Source: Cydia pomonella (Eukaryota > Arthropoda > Insecta > Lepidoptera > Tortricidae). From it: DNA of 64,000 nucleotides. Shown one piece after another: positions 55,701 to 64,000 of this stretch; within the stretch, counting starts at the first letter, position 1, and every line of letters begins with the position of its first letter. The position numbers and the translations under genes are program-made. Below the pieces are notes generated by a model that had not been told where the DNA came from, did no database searches, and saw only the letters and a program-made list of their open reading frames with translations. The stretch lies in assembly GCF_033807575.1 (NCBI RefSeq), contig NC_084730.1:8043986-8107985 (forward strand), read 5' to 3'.

Positions 55701-58700
55701 TTGTATCCACTAGAACCGCTAGTCACTGAAGAACTCGACCCCAGTGTGTGAGAGCCATTCTGTAACAACGACATTTATAAATTAACAACAACATTTATAA
55801 GTTAACAAAAACATTTGTAAGTTAACAACAACATTTATAAGTTAACAACAACATTTGTAAGTTAACAACAACATTTATAAGTAAACAACAACATTTATAA
55901 GTAAACAACAACATTTATAAGTAAACAACAACATTTATAAGTTAACACTAACATTTAAAGTTAACACCAATGAACTAGAATAACTATAGAGGTCTGCTAG
56001 AGCTCAAATAAGATTTTGGCAAAAATTTCATTTTTGATACAAGCTTTTATCGCTGACTACTTTTCTTACCAAAGAAACGCGTAATTTTTCCGGATTGCCA
56101 TAAAACAAACCTAACCTAACCTATATAAAGGATAACCCAAGAAAATTCCTGAAAAGTGAACGATTTCAGAATGAATACTAATGATAATATGACTATCATT
56201 ACATTATGACTTTCAATAATTATGCCAAACAAAGGGATCCGATAAGAATATCCTATAATTTTTATTTATTATAGTACCTGGTCTAGGTTGTCTATAGAGT
56301 TGTGGCTGGTATTCGTTGGGCTTTTGGTGGCATCGAAGGTGGTGTCCTCGTGTTCCTGATGATGAGGGGTCTCTGGGCTGTCTGGGATCTCGTTGGCCGC
56401 TGGAAAATAGAAGGGTGGATTCACAATCAGTCGAAAAAAATGGCCCCACAAAACTAATGCTCGCCTTGGGCACGACTTTTGCTCCCAGTCTCGTTTCGGC
56501 CGTCGACAACAACAACTGTCAAACATGACGAAATGTTTTGTGAAAAAATCCGCTTATAATTAGCAAAACAACAAGAAAAAAACCGGCCAAGAGCATGTCG
56601 GGCCACGCTCAGTGTAGGGTTCCGCAGTTACTCTTCCGTCACAATAAGCTAAATTGGAGCTTAAAGTATAGTAAATTGTTAACCAAGGGATGAAACGGTA
56701 CCTTTCACCCGAGTTAAACAAATAGGCAAATTTGCATAATCAGTACCTAATTAAAGTAAGTCTTTTTACTATGAAGGGAAAACTTTTTGCGATAACTGAA
56801 AAACAGCTAAACTGATCATGTCCGCTATAGTTTTCATTTAATGGCTTTCTTAAGCTCTACTTCCACGATTTATTTCATATTTTTTGGACCTATGGTTCAA
56901 AAGTTAGAGGGGGGGACACATTTTTTTTTTCTTTCGGAGCGATTATCTCCGAATATATTCACTTTATCAAAAAATGTTTCTTGAAAACCCCTATTAGTTT
57001 TGAAAGACCTTTCCAATACCCCACACTCTAGGGTTGAAGCGAAAAAAAATGTCACCCCCACTTTACGTGTAGGGGAGGTACCCTAAAAAAAATTACATTT
57101 TTAGATTTTATTGTACGACTTTGTCGGCTTTATTGATTTATATATCCATGCCAAATTTCAGCTTTCTAGCACTAACGACCACGGAGCAAAGCCTCGGACA
57201 GACAGACAGACGGACATGGCGAAACTATAAGGGTTCCTAGTTGACTACGGAACCCTAAAAAGGATGGCATATATTTCTTTCAGTGAGTTCTAATGATATT
57301 TTAACAGAATTAATGTCAATTCGTCGTATTTCAGGGTACTTTATAATTAATTCACTCGCTATTTATTTTGACGTTTGCAATGATCAACTTACCAAAACGT
57401 CATTTAACCCATAACACAAGCCTTATTGAATGTTTAAACTAGTGGAATCATATAGGTAAGCAATCCAAAAGTATACATCTTACAAGGAAGGGTACCCAAC
57501 TGTCCGACTCCGATTTGATTCATTTTGATATATGTTATAGAGTATTCTAAAATAACGGACACGTATTTTTTTTTAGCTGCCCAAACTCAACCTATTGGGA
57601 GAAATTGTCCTCCAAAGTACTAAAAAAATACTAAATCTTCTAACTCCTATAGAAAGTGATGCTCAAGCAACTTGCTAGTTAATGGCTTGTTTGAGTATAT
57701 GTTTGAGAGCAGGAAAAAATAATGTACACGTGTTTTGTTATATCTGCTAAACTCAAGTTTTCCTAAAAAAACCCCCGTCTTTATGTGTAACTATAGTGAT
57801 AAGATATTATAAAACTTAGAATGTCGATTTTTTTAGGAAAAAATGAGTTTTAGCCGATATAACAAAACACGTGGTCATCATTTTTTGCTGCTTTCAAACA
57901 TATACTCAAACCAGTCATTAACTAGCAAGTTGCTTGAGCATCACTTTCTATAGGAGTTAGAAGATTTAGTAACTTTTAAGTACTTTGGAGGACAATTTCT
58001 CCCAATAGGTTGAGTTTGGGCAGCTAAAAAAAAAACGTGTCCGTTATTTTAGACTACTCTATAACATATATCAAAATGAATCAAATCGGAATCGGACAGT
58101 TGGGTACCCTTCCTTGTAAGATGCATACATTCTTACGCGCCGGCCCGCCCGGCCCGGCTGGTCAACGACGTCTTCTCGTAACTCATGAGGCCCTGGTACT
58201 TGCTCTGCGCTAAATTCTATATTTCGACTGTTTTTTTTTTCAATTTTGGCCACAGTAGCCTATGGAGACTAACAAGCACCGCTAAGCGGTCTTCGTAGTC
58301 TATGAATGTTGCTATATTAAGGGTGTCACATGCGCGTTTCTGACTTATGAAACAATAATTGTTTCTATTATACAATACAACCTAATGAATATTTTGTAAG
58401 TTGGCAGAAATACGCTTAGTTTGAAATTGTGTTAATTTTGATTTTGTAGGTTGGTAGCCATGAATCGTATCGTTTTAGGGATTTTAAAGCACAAGTACTG
58501 TTATGTAGAATAGACAGTATAGAATTTTCTTCAAACCTTTTATGTAGGTTATTATATTAGTGTTTATGAATTTATAAATGACAGATAACAGTAGAGGAGT
58601 AGGAAAACTTAATAATATGGCATATCCTCCTAAGGCCCAGCCATACAAACGAAAAATCCAAAATTTGACACTGAAATTTCAACCTATAATGCAGGGAATA

Positions 58701-60896
58701 GAGTTGATTTTGCTCCGTTTGAAAATCGAACGAAAGAAAGCAAATGAAACTCTGTTCCAATTGATAATGATTTAAATTTCTTTGAACTGAATAAGTACTA
58801 TAGGTAGGATCTTGGGCCTTAGGGGGATATATGGCTGTTAGCAGTTGCTCGAAGTACAAATTAAAGAATAATTACTTTCCACCCTAGGGTGGGAAGTGCA
58901 ATTTACAGTACATATGGTGCTACTTTACCGCACTAGTGCGAAAATTAGCATATTACGTTACTATGTCGAACATTTAAAGGGCCATATGTACTGTAAAACA
59001 TTGTACGATACATGTGTGAATAGGTAATTCGTAACTCGTGTCGATTTAAAACACTCCCTTCGGCCGTGTTTTAATTTATCGCCACTCGTTTCGAATTTCC
59101 TATTTTTCGCACTTGTATCGTAATGTACTATTTCCACCCGGCTATCAACCTATGAAAGGTGAACTTTCCGAATAGGATGGATAAAAATGAATATTTTGTA
59201 AGTTGGCAGCTATACTCTTAATTTGAAACTGCATTAATGTTGTTTTTTTTTAGGTCGGTAGCCATTAATCGCATTATCGTTACAGCAATTTTAAAGCACA
59301 AGTGCTGTTATGAGGAATAGACAATATAGACTTCTTCAAACCTGTTGTGTGTTCTTATATTAGTGTAAATTAATGTATAAATGAGAGATAACAGTAGAGG
59401 AGTAGGAAAAAAACATTCATGAAGCGCTGGTGGCCTAGCGGTAAGACCGTCCGACTTGCAATGCGGAGGTCGCGAGTTCAAACCCCGGCTCGTACCAATG
59501 AGTTTTTCGGAACTTATGTACGAAATATCATTTGATATTTACCAGTCGCTTTTCGGTGAAGGAAAACATCGTGAGGAAACCGGACTAATCCCAACAAGGC
59601 CTAGTTTACCCTCTGGGTTGGAAGGTCAGATGGCAGTCGCTTTCGTAAAATCTAATGCCTACGTCAAATCTGGGATTAGTTGTCAAGCGGACCTCAGGCT
59701 CCCATGAGCCGTGGCAAAATGTCGGGACAACGCGAGGAAGAAGTGTAGGGTCTCGTCTTATTTATTCAAGTAAAATCACTTTTAGTAGTTATTCCCATTT
59801 ATTAATGAATTATAATTAAAAATAAGCAGGAAAAATCATTCAATCATAAACGTCAAGTCTCCCTCTCAATTATATGTCACCATCGTCATTAAAAAAACAA
59901 TTAAGTTGCCATATCAAAATGACATTACCCAGATTGACATAGAATTGCCACAACAATATCGAATTACACCCAAAAGGATACAAAAATACACTACAGCATT
60001 AGTATTAATCGGTTATACATATTATAAAGATAGTACATCTTTATAATAGTATTTTATGCAACAGTTGTATAAGAAGGGTCAAAAAAGGCGAGTGGCGTGA
60101 GTTACAAATTGTAAAGGAATACGCCACGAGAATTTTTTGACCTACTTATACAACGTTGCATACAATATTTTTCCTACGAGTCAACAAAAAGAAATCTTAA
60201 TTTAGGTAAACAAATTACAGCAAAAGTATATAGCCAAGACGCGCGAGCATACCTTGTTCCGCGCCCGGCCCGCCCCGGGCCGCGGCCGGCCGGTCGGCGA
60301 CACCTCCTCGTAACTCATTAGGCCCTGGTACTTGCTACTTGCTAAATTAATTTTTTGGACAGTTTTTTCTCAATTTTGGCCACCGTAGCCTACGGAGACT
60401 AACAAGCAACGCTAAGCGGTCTTCGTAGTCTATGGGTGTTGCTATATTACGGGTGTCACATGCGTGTTTCTGACTTATGAAGTAATTATTTTTACTATGC
60501 AACCAAATGAATATTTTGTAAGTTGGCAGCAATGCACTTAGTTTAAAACTGTATTCATTTTGGTTTTGTTAGGTTGGTAGCCATTAATCGCAGTAACGTT
60601 ATAGCGTATAAAAGCACAAGAGCTTTTGAGGAATAGACAATATAGACTTTTCTTGAAATCTTTTATATATGTTCTTATATTCGTGTTAATGAATGCATAA
60701 ATGACAGATAACAGTAGAGGAGTAGGAAAAGAACCTTACAGCTGAGAGTAGAAAAAAAACTTACGATGTGATGGAATGTTCCTCCTGGAAGCCCTCGGGC
60801 TGGGCGGGTGCAGCGGCGGCGCGCGGCCCGCGCCCGGCGCGCGGCACACGGCCGCCTGCACCACCTCGCACACGCGCCGGAAGCGCCGGATGTTGC
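52649..60896 (-). CDS. Unidentified protein, 3' part of a minus-strand gene (exons A-F)
   Basis: Six exon candidates with consensus splice ends: A 60765-60896, B 60253-60341, C 56278-56399, D 55700-55759, E 53583-53670, F 52649-52782 (stop). Phases agree for A-B (split Pro codon), C-D, D-E (both phase 0) and E-F (split Gly codon). B ends in phase 0 while C needs one leading base, so at least one exon between them is missing or mis-set. The product is a hydrophilic, Arg- and Ser-rich tail (CEVVQAAVCR in A; ETPHHQEHEDTTFD in C; SSSSVTSGSSGYK in D; QSVRRRRVDRE in E; KRSSSEHRDSLDSRSS in F). This looks like a disordered cytoplasmic tail; I do not recognise the family. The 5' part lies beyond or was not found. 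Confidence 0.65.
53359..53411 (-). pseudogene. Shortened copy of exon E (E')
   Basis: CAAAGTCTGTGGCGGCGACG and CTGTCCCAGAGAGTTGCCCA match exon E, with 35 bp lost between two GAG triplets. Acceptor (TTATAG) and donor (GTAAGT) look usable, but the length changes the phase, so inclusion would disturb the frame. Confidence 0.75.
53437..53563. repeat. Degenerate 16-bp minisatellite (ACAACTTTGCCCACCT), 8 units
   Basis: Consecutive units start at 53437, 53453, 53469, 53485, 53501, 53516, 53532 and 53548. The best are ACAACTTTGCCTACCT, ACAACTTTGCCCACCA and ACAATTTTGCCCGCCT. It sits between E' and E, and its core is the word dispersed over 43-54 kb. Confidence 0.75.
53583..53670 (-). CDS. Minus gene exon E
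   Basis: Acceptor GATTGCAG and donor GTGAGT. It reads QSVRRRRVDREPASASLDHE then IMSCPRELP plus the first base of a Gly codon. Basic then mixed composition. A shortened copy lies at 53359-53411. Confidence 0.65.
54553..54905 (-). repeat. Full copy of the 6945-7305 retroposon, inverted
   Basis: Matches over about 350 bp (ATACTACGTCGGTGGCAAAC, GATCTGGAATGACATCCACT). On the minus strand it ends in an A-run. It lies in the intron between exons E and D. Confidence 0.75.
55374..55604 (+). repeat. Palindromic CATATGTACTG element copy
   Basis: Almost identical to 23854-24083, so a recent mover. It lies just 3' (minus sense) of exon D. Confidence 0.88.
55700..55759 (-). CDS. Minus gene exon D (20 codons)
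   Basis: Acceptor GTTGTTACAG and donor GTAAGT enclose exactly 60 bp reading NGSHTLGSSSSVTSGSSGYK, phase 0 at both ends. It could be an optional cassette exon since skipping keeps the frame. A 20-bp minisatellite abuts its acceptor. Confidence 0.65.
55765..55968. repeat. 20-bp minisatellite, about 10 units
   Basis: ACATTTATAAGTTAACAACA repeats with starts every 20 bases from 55771 to 55951; variants have ACATTTGTAA or GTAAAC. It ends within a few bases of exon D's 3' splice site. Confidence 0.95.
56278..56399 (-). CDS. Minus gene exon C
   Basis: Acceptor TATTTTCCAG and donor GTACTA. The frame reads ANEIPDSPETPHHQEHEDTT then FDATKSPTNTSHNSIDNLDQ, an acidic, His- and Ser/Thr-rich stretch. One of two open frames; this one joins in phase to D, E and F. 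Confidence 0.65.
56582..57258. repeat. GGTTCCG-bounded element, about 677 bp
   Basis: Starts CCGGCCAAGAGCATGTCGGG and GTAGGGTTCCGCAG, and ends GACTACGGAACCCTAAAAA with GACAGACAGACAGACGGACA before it. No transposase. Related to 10565 and 22906. Confidence 0.65.
57471..58128. repeat. 658-bp fold-back with about 300-bp arms
   Basis: Ends GTATACATCTTACAAGGAAG and CTTCCTTGTAAGATGCATAC. Matching inner words include AGTGATGCTCAAGCAACTTG with its reverse complement and CCTATTGGGAGAAATTGTCC with its inverse. The spacer is about 60 bp. Confidence 0.9.
58137..58620 (-). pseudogene. Second copy of the exon B block (B')
   Basis: Reading on the minus strand, KYQGLMSYEKTSLTSRAGRA follows a TTAGCGCAG acceptor-like site and ends before GTAAGA. 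The flank to 58620 (CTTCGTAGTCTATG, GATAACAGTAGAGGAGTAGG) matches 60350-60740. The splice phase differs from B. It could be an alternative or relic exon. Confidence 0.65.
58904..59133 (+). repeat. Palindromic CATATGTACTG element copy
   Basis: Same layout as 55374-55604, with TTACCGCACTAGTGCG in place of TATAGCACTAGTGCG. Confidence 0.85.
59180..59420 (-). repeat. Third copy of the exon B flank, without the exon
   Basis: AATATTTTGTAAGTTGGCAG, CGGTAGCCATTAATCGCA and ACAGTAGAGGAGTAGGAAAA repeat the B flank. The family 2 SINE inserted at its end. Confidence 0.7.
59422..59744 (+). mobile_element. tRNA-derived SINE, family 2
   Basis: GCGCTGGTGGCCTAGCGGTA head, B-box GAGTTCAAACC, then the usual body ending ACAACGCGAGGAAGAAG. 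The 83-aa frame is a by-product. Confidence 0.88.
60253..60341 (-). CDS. Minus gene exon B
   Basis: 89 bp with AATTTAG acceptor and GTATGC donor. It reads SSKYQGLMSYEEVSPTGRPR then PGAGRARNK. Coding status is supported by GC content, by copies preserving the frame at 33363 and partly at 58140, and by phase agreement with exon A. Confidence 0.55.
60765..60896 (-). CDS. Minus gene exon A
   Basis: On the minus strand CACACCCCGCAG precedes GCAACATCCGG and GTAAGT follows. The chosen frame reads NIRRFRRVCEVVQAAVCRAP then a Pro/Ala-rich end RASRRNIPSH. It is very GC-rich in an AT-rich setting. A second frame is also open, so the frame rests on phase agreement with exon B. Confidence 0.6.
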
Positions 60897-60954
60897 CTGC
60901 GGGGTGTGACGCGCACGACTTGCATTCATTACACATTTACGGCTCTCTATTGGC

Positions 60955-61395
60955 TTAAGATGCTGTCAATACCTAAAGCGCGCACACTGTCTATTTCTAT
61001 CGGAGTAAATGAGATAGCACTGTCGCATGTTACCGGGCCTGGGCAAGGGAATAATAAGAAATATATTTAAATAAAAAAAAGTTGATTATTAGTGTAATAT
61101 TTTACTCAACCACGGTTTAGATATAAATGTTTTGAAATTGTGATTTTAATTGCAGACCCATAAGTCAAAACAATAAAGACATAGAACCGTTTAATTGTGA
61201 TTTTAAGACCAATCTTTGCAATTATTTTCTATCGAGCCGATTTCGTTCAATCGTGTATCGAGTACGACCACGGTCTTTGAAATATAATTAATATGAACAT
61301 ATATTTTTCTTACTTGACTAAAACAAATAGTCTTTCTTAAAAAACTGTTTAAGTAACATAAATTTCAAGGACATTGGGTGTTGACAGCCTCTTAA
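60955..61395 (-). mobile_element. TTAA-flanked element, second family, copy 2
   Basis: Reverse-complement match to 32137-32581; ends TTAAGATGCTGTCAATACC and GGTGTTGACAGCCTCTTAA. It sits just upstream (minus sense) of exon A. Confidence 0.85.
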
Positions 61396-61453
61396 AGGAC
61401 TCGCATCCAGGCCATAATTGTTAAAAAAAATTATGGGAAACAATTTTGAAAAA

Positions 61454-61554
61454 ACAAATTATGAGTAACGAAAATGCGGACAAACAATACGTTATGACAA
61501 AAAAGTTTTGTCATAACGTATTGTTTGTCCGCATTTTCGTTACTCATAATTTGT
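61454..61554. repeat. Hairpin with 49-bp perfect arms and 3-bp loop
   Basis: ACAAATTATGAGTAACGAAA on the left and TTTCGTTACTCATAATTTGT on the right; arms run from 61454-61502 and 61506-61554. Confidence 0.93.
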
Positions 61555-61802
61555 ATTTTTTTTTTTTCAGAAACGCGCAACATATCAGGATTGCCATAAA
61601 ACATACGTAACCTAACCTATCTATAGGATAACCTAAAAGTTCTGAAAAGTTAACGATTTCAGAATGATGGCTAATGATAATCTGACAGTCATTACATTAT
61701 GACTTTCAATAATTATGTAAAAAAACAGAGATCCGCACATTTACAGATGACGCGAACTCAAATCAACAGTGGCGAATGGGTCCCTCACCCACAGCCTCGC
61801 TC

Positions 61803-62519
61803 TTAAGAGGCCGTTATCGATTTTAGTCGCAAAAATGTGAAATTGATGGATTTAGTCGATGAAATTGTACACCTTTTGTTAACTATTAGAAATAACAAGT
61901 ACTGGTTTCTATTAGCACGTCTTGTTATCTTTCATTTATTTATTTTTTTAAACAGACTCAATTAGTAATGATTCTTTTTCTGATGGACGTTTAGATAAAC
62001 GCGCGTAAAGCATTGATTTTGTCGATCTTATTTGTAAATTTCGTAAAGTTTGGACTGCTCAAAATGGTAATTTAGTATTACACATATCCTGTACTTCAAC
62101 TTTAATAAAGGACATTTTTGTTATTATACATTTGAAGTAGTGTACATAAAAGTTAGACGAAATCTATTTTCTCCAGAAATTACTTCAAAACGAGTTACTA
62201 TTTCTCTGAAAATCGACTTAATTTCAACGTGATTTTGATATTTAAACATTCTACAACATTTGCTAAAACTGTTCTTATACATCATTTTGTATAATTCACC
62301 GCCATAATTTTTTGATGAATTTTTAAAAACTGTCTCTTGTCGTCACATATTACCGGGGACGCTCGCTTGCGACCTCAATATTAAAAGGCAAGATGAGTAA
62401 ACGTGTTAATAGAAACCAAAACTTGTTATTTAGATAGTAAGTAACAAAAGGTGTACAATTTCAACTACTAAATCTATGAATTTTACATTTATGCTGTAAA
62501 ATCGTTACCGGGCTCTTAA
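61803..62519. mobile_element. TTAA-flanked element, first family, copy 2 (717 bp)
   Basis: Same orientation and nearly the same length as 17244-17962, with TTAAGAGGCCGTTATCGATT and GGGCTCTTAA ends. Confidence 0.85.
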
Positions 62520-62523
62520 GGGG

Positions 62524-62635
62524 CCCACAGATTACCAGTTCGCCGGACGATATCGGCCTGTCAGTTATTCGCAAAAGCTGACAATCGCGAATAACTGACA
62601 GGCCGATATCGTCCGGCGAACTGGTAATCAGTGGG
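62524..62635. repeat. 112-bp near-perfect hairpin
   Basis: CCCACAGATTACCAGTTCGC on the left and GCGAACTGGTAATCAGTGGG on the right; arms of about 49 bp with one mismatch around a ~14-bp loop. It starts 5 bp after the TTAA element ends. Confidence 0.93.
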
Positions 62636-62759
62636 TGCCTTTAGAGGGACCTCGCAGTCACCCTTTTTATTACCTTGGGAAAACACATTAAAAAAAAGGC
62701 CTTGCCGATGTGGTATCGCCCACGACTACTTTAGTTCATGCTACGCCACTGCAAATCAA

Positions 62760-62801
62760 AAGACTCATTACTATAGTAGGCCTACTATAGTAATGAGTCT
62801 T
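62760..62801. repeat. 42-bp perfect palindrome without a loop
   Basis: The left half AAGACTCATTACTATAGTAG plus G meets its exact complement at 62780/62781. Confidence 0.95.
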
Positions 62802-62809
62802 CTCTCTAT

Positions 62810-64000
62810 GAAAAATTTCAGTGCCTGTTTAAAAAAAAAAAATTTTAAAGGAGGGTGGGCTAATTGGGTTCTCTAAATTATTACCGAAAATTATTTTTTT
62901 CGTCCTCGCTTCGCTCGTCGTCGCACCTATCATGTCTCTGTCAAATGATTATCGTATTTTTTTTGGCCAAATCTATGATTTGGCGACAGAAATATATTCC
63001 AAATGTTGTATACCATAATAACAATCTAATTAACAATAATTGTACCAAAAAAAACGTTATCATAAAAGTTTGCCGAATGTAGGTTGCCAAAATAAATCAT
63101 CTGCGAAAAGTTGGTTGACAAATGAAATTCGGTCAATATTTTACATTGAACTAAACAGAAAAGTGCCGTGAAACCCTGTCGGGTTTGTATCGACACTCCA
63201 TTCGTGGATACTTTTTACATTATAAATTGTTGTGATACATAGGATAAATAAATATACATTAAGTATATAAAAATTACGAATGAGTTAAGTACAAGAAATA
63301 CATCGGCGGGTATAACTAAATAGCTCATACACAAGTAGGTGTAGGTACACAGTCCGGCCGGGCATTCCTTATCATCGCTGAGCGGCTTGCGTGATAAGAA
63401 ACTCTTAAACGGCGAAGGTTTTCCTTATATAACTTCGGCGAAAAGGCAGAACACCGCTAATTGGCCCATTTGACCAATAAGGGCAAGCGGTATGTTATCG
63501 GATAAGTTATAATTTGTAAACCCTCTACATCTCCAAGGATAATTTAATATCTTTTTTATATTTTATTTCTGACACTTAGAGACTTATACATCTCTAAAGA
63601 ATTTTAGTATTTGTTGGTTATATTTTTTTATCATAGTTTTTTTTTTGTCTAATTTAACATTTAGAGACAGTATACATCTCTAATAAAGTATTTATTATTT
63701 CATCGATTCCATATTTGTAATTGGTTTTTGTAATTTTATTGTTTGTAAAAATGGACATGTAAAAGTGCCCCTGTGGCCTATTTGCTGGATAAATGTTGCC
63801 ACGACCAGTGAAACCTGCGTCGGAACGGAACGTCGGAAATAAAGGTAACAAAATAAATTAGCGATTCGGTTTCAAATATGTTTTTCACCACACCAACTGG
63901 TAAAGGCCCTCTTGATTGTTCAAAAACTAATGAGAAAGTTGTATTTTATCCACATGTGGGGCAAAGTAATCAGATGCAAATTTTGAGTTGTTTCCTTATG
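62810..64000. other. Right flank, no gene recognised
   Basis: AT-rich. From 63525 to 63690 short words around TACATCTCTAA recur three times and resemble the LINE tail at 14.4 kb. No exon was seen. Confidence 0.4.

Noticed and set aside
53437..55968. Regular repeats considered as a CRISPR array
   Set aside because: Units are head-to-tail minisatellites of 16 and 20 bp with no spacers, in a eukaryotic intron.
60675..61070. Several 60-100 aa frames on both strands around exon A
   Set aside because: Driven by GC richness; only the minus frame bounded by AG and GTAAGT with phase match to exon B was kept.

Overview
This window reads as an insect nuclear genome, most likely a moth or butterfly (Lepidoptera). 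It is AT-rich and dominated by introns and intergenic DNA. It is crowded with tRNA-headed SINEs (A-box TGGCCTAGTGG, B-box GGTTCAAATCC), non-LTR retrotransposon tails of Jockey/CR1, RTE and RNase H-bearing types, and many short fold-back MITEs. The species assignment is inference from repeat style. No bacterial-type operon, rRNA, CRISPR array or true tRNA gene was seen.

The main gene is on the + strand: a complete MAP kinase-activated protein kinase 2/3 orthologue (MK2; MAPk-Ak2 in flies). It has eight coding exons between 2935 and 41105 and encodes 347 aa. All exon boundaries are AG/GT and all seven introns are phase 0. The kinase core is intact: VAIK-type Lys47, alphaC Glu58, HRD Asp140, DFG Asp161 and APE. 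The three p38 phosphosites and the C-terminal basic docking/NLS tail are recognisable. Intron 1 is about 24 kb and is filled with mobile-element debris.

A second gene is on the - strand, tail-to-tail with MK2. Six exons at about 60.9-52.6 kb encode an unidentified Arg- and Ser-rich C-terminal region ending at a TGA at 52649-52651. Phases are compatible for exons A to B and for C to F. The join between B and C does not fit, so an exon is probably missing there.

The most unusual feature is recurrent partial duplication of exon pieces in both genes. MK2 exons 2, 5 and 7 are followed by tandem arrays, each unit carrying the 3' end of the exon plus a 5' splice donor but no acceptor. Exon 4 has a degenerate copy with a dead donor. 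Exon 6 is preceded by a decoy acceptor with its first ~22 bases. In the minus gene exon B is repeated nearby and also sits inverted inside MK2 intron 4, and exon E has a shortened copy.

Region by region: 0-2.7 kb fold-back repeats; 2.7-3.0 kb MK2 5' end; 3-27 kb intron 1 (RTE, RNase H, SINE, LINE tails, TTAA element, an interlocked palindrome at 14.9-15.3 kb); 27-28 kb exon 2 and its array; 30-31.3 kb exons 3-4; 32-34 kb the inverted copy from the minus gene; 34.6-35.5 kb exon 5 array and exon 6; 36.4-37.9 kb a LINE with an open RT frame; 38.5-40.3 kb exon 7 and its array, split by a LINE; 41.0 kb last exon; 42-54 kb a desert carrying a dispersed ACTTTGCCC word; 52.6-61 kb minus gene; 57.5-58.1 and 61.4-62.8 kb strong palindromes.
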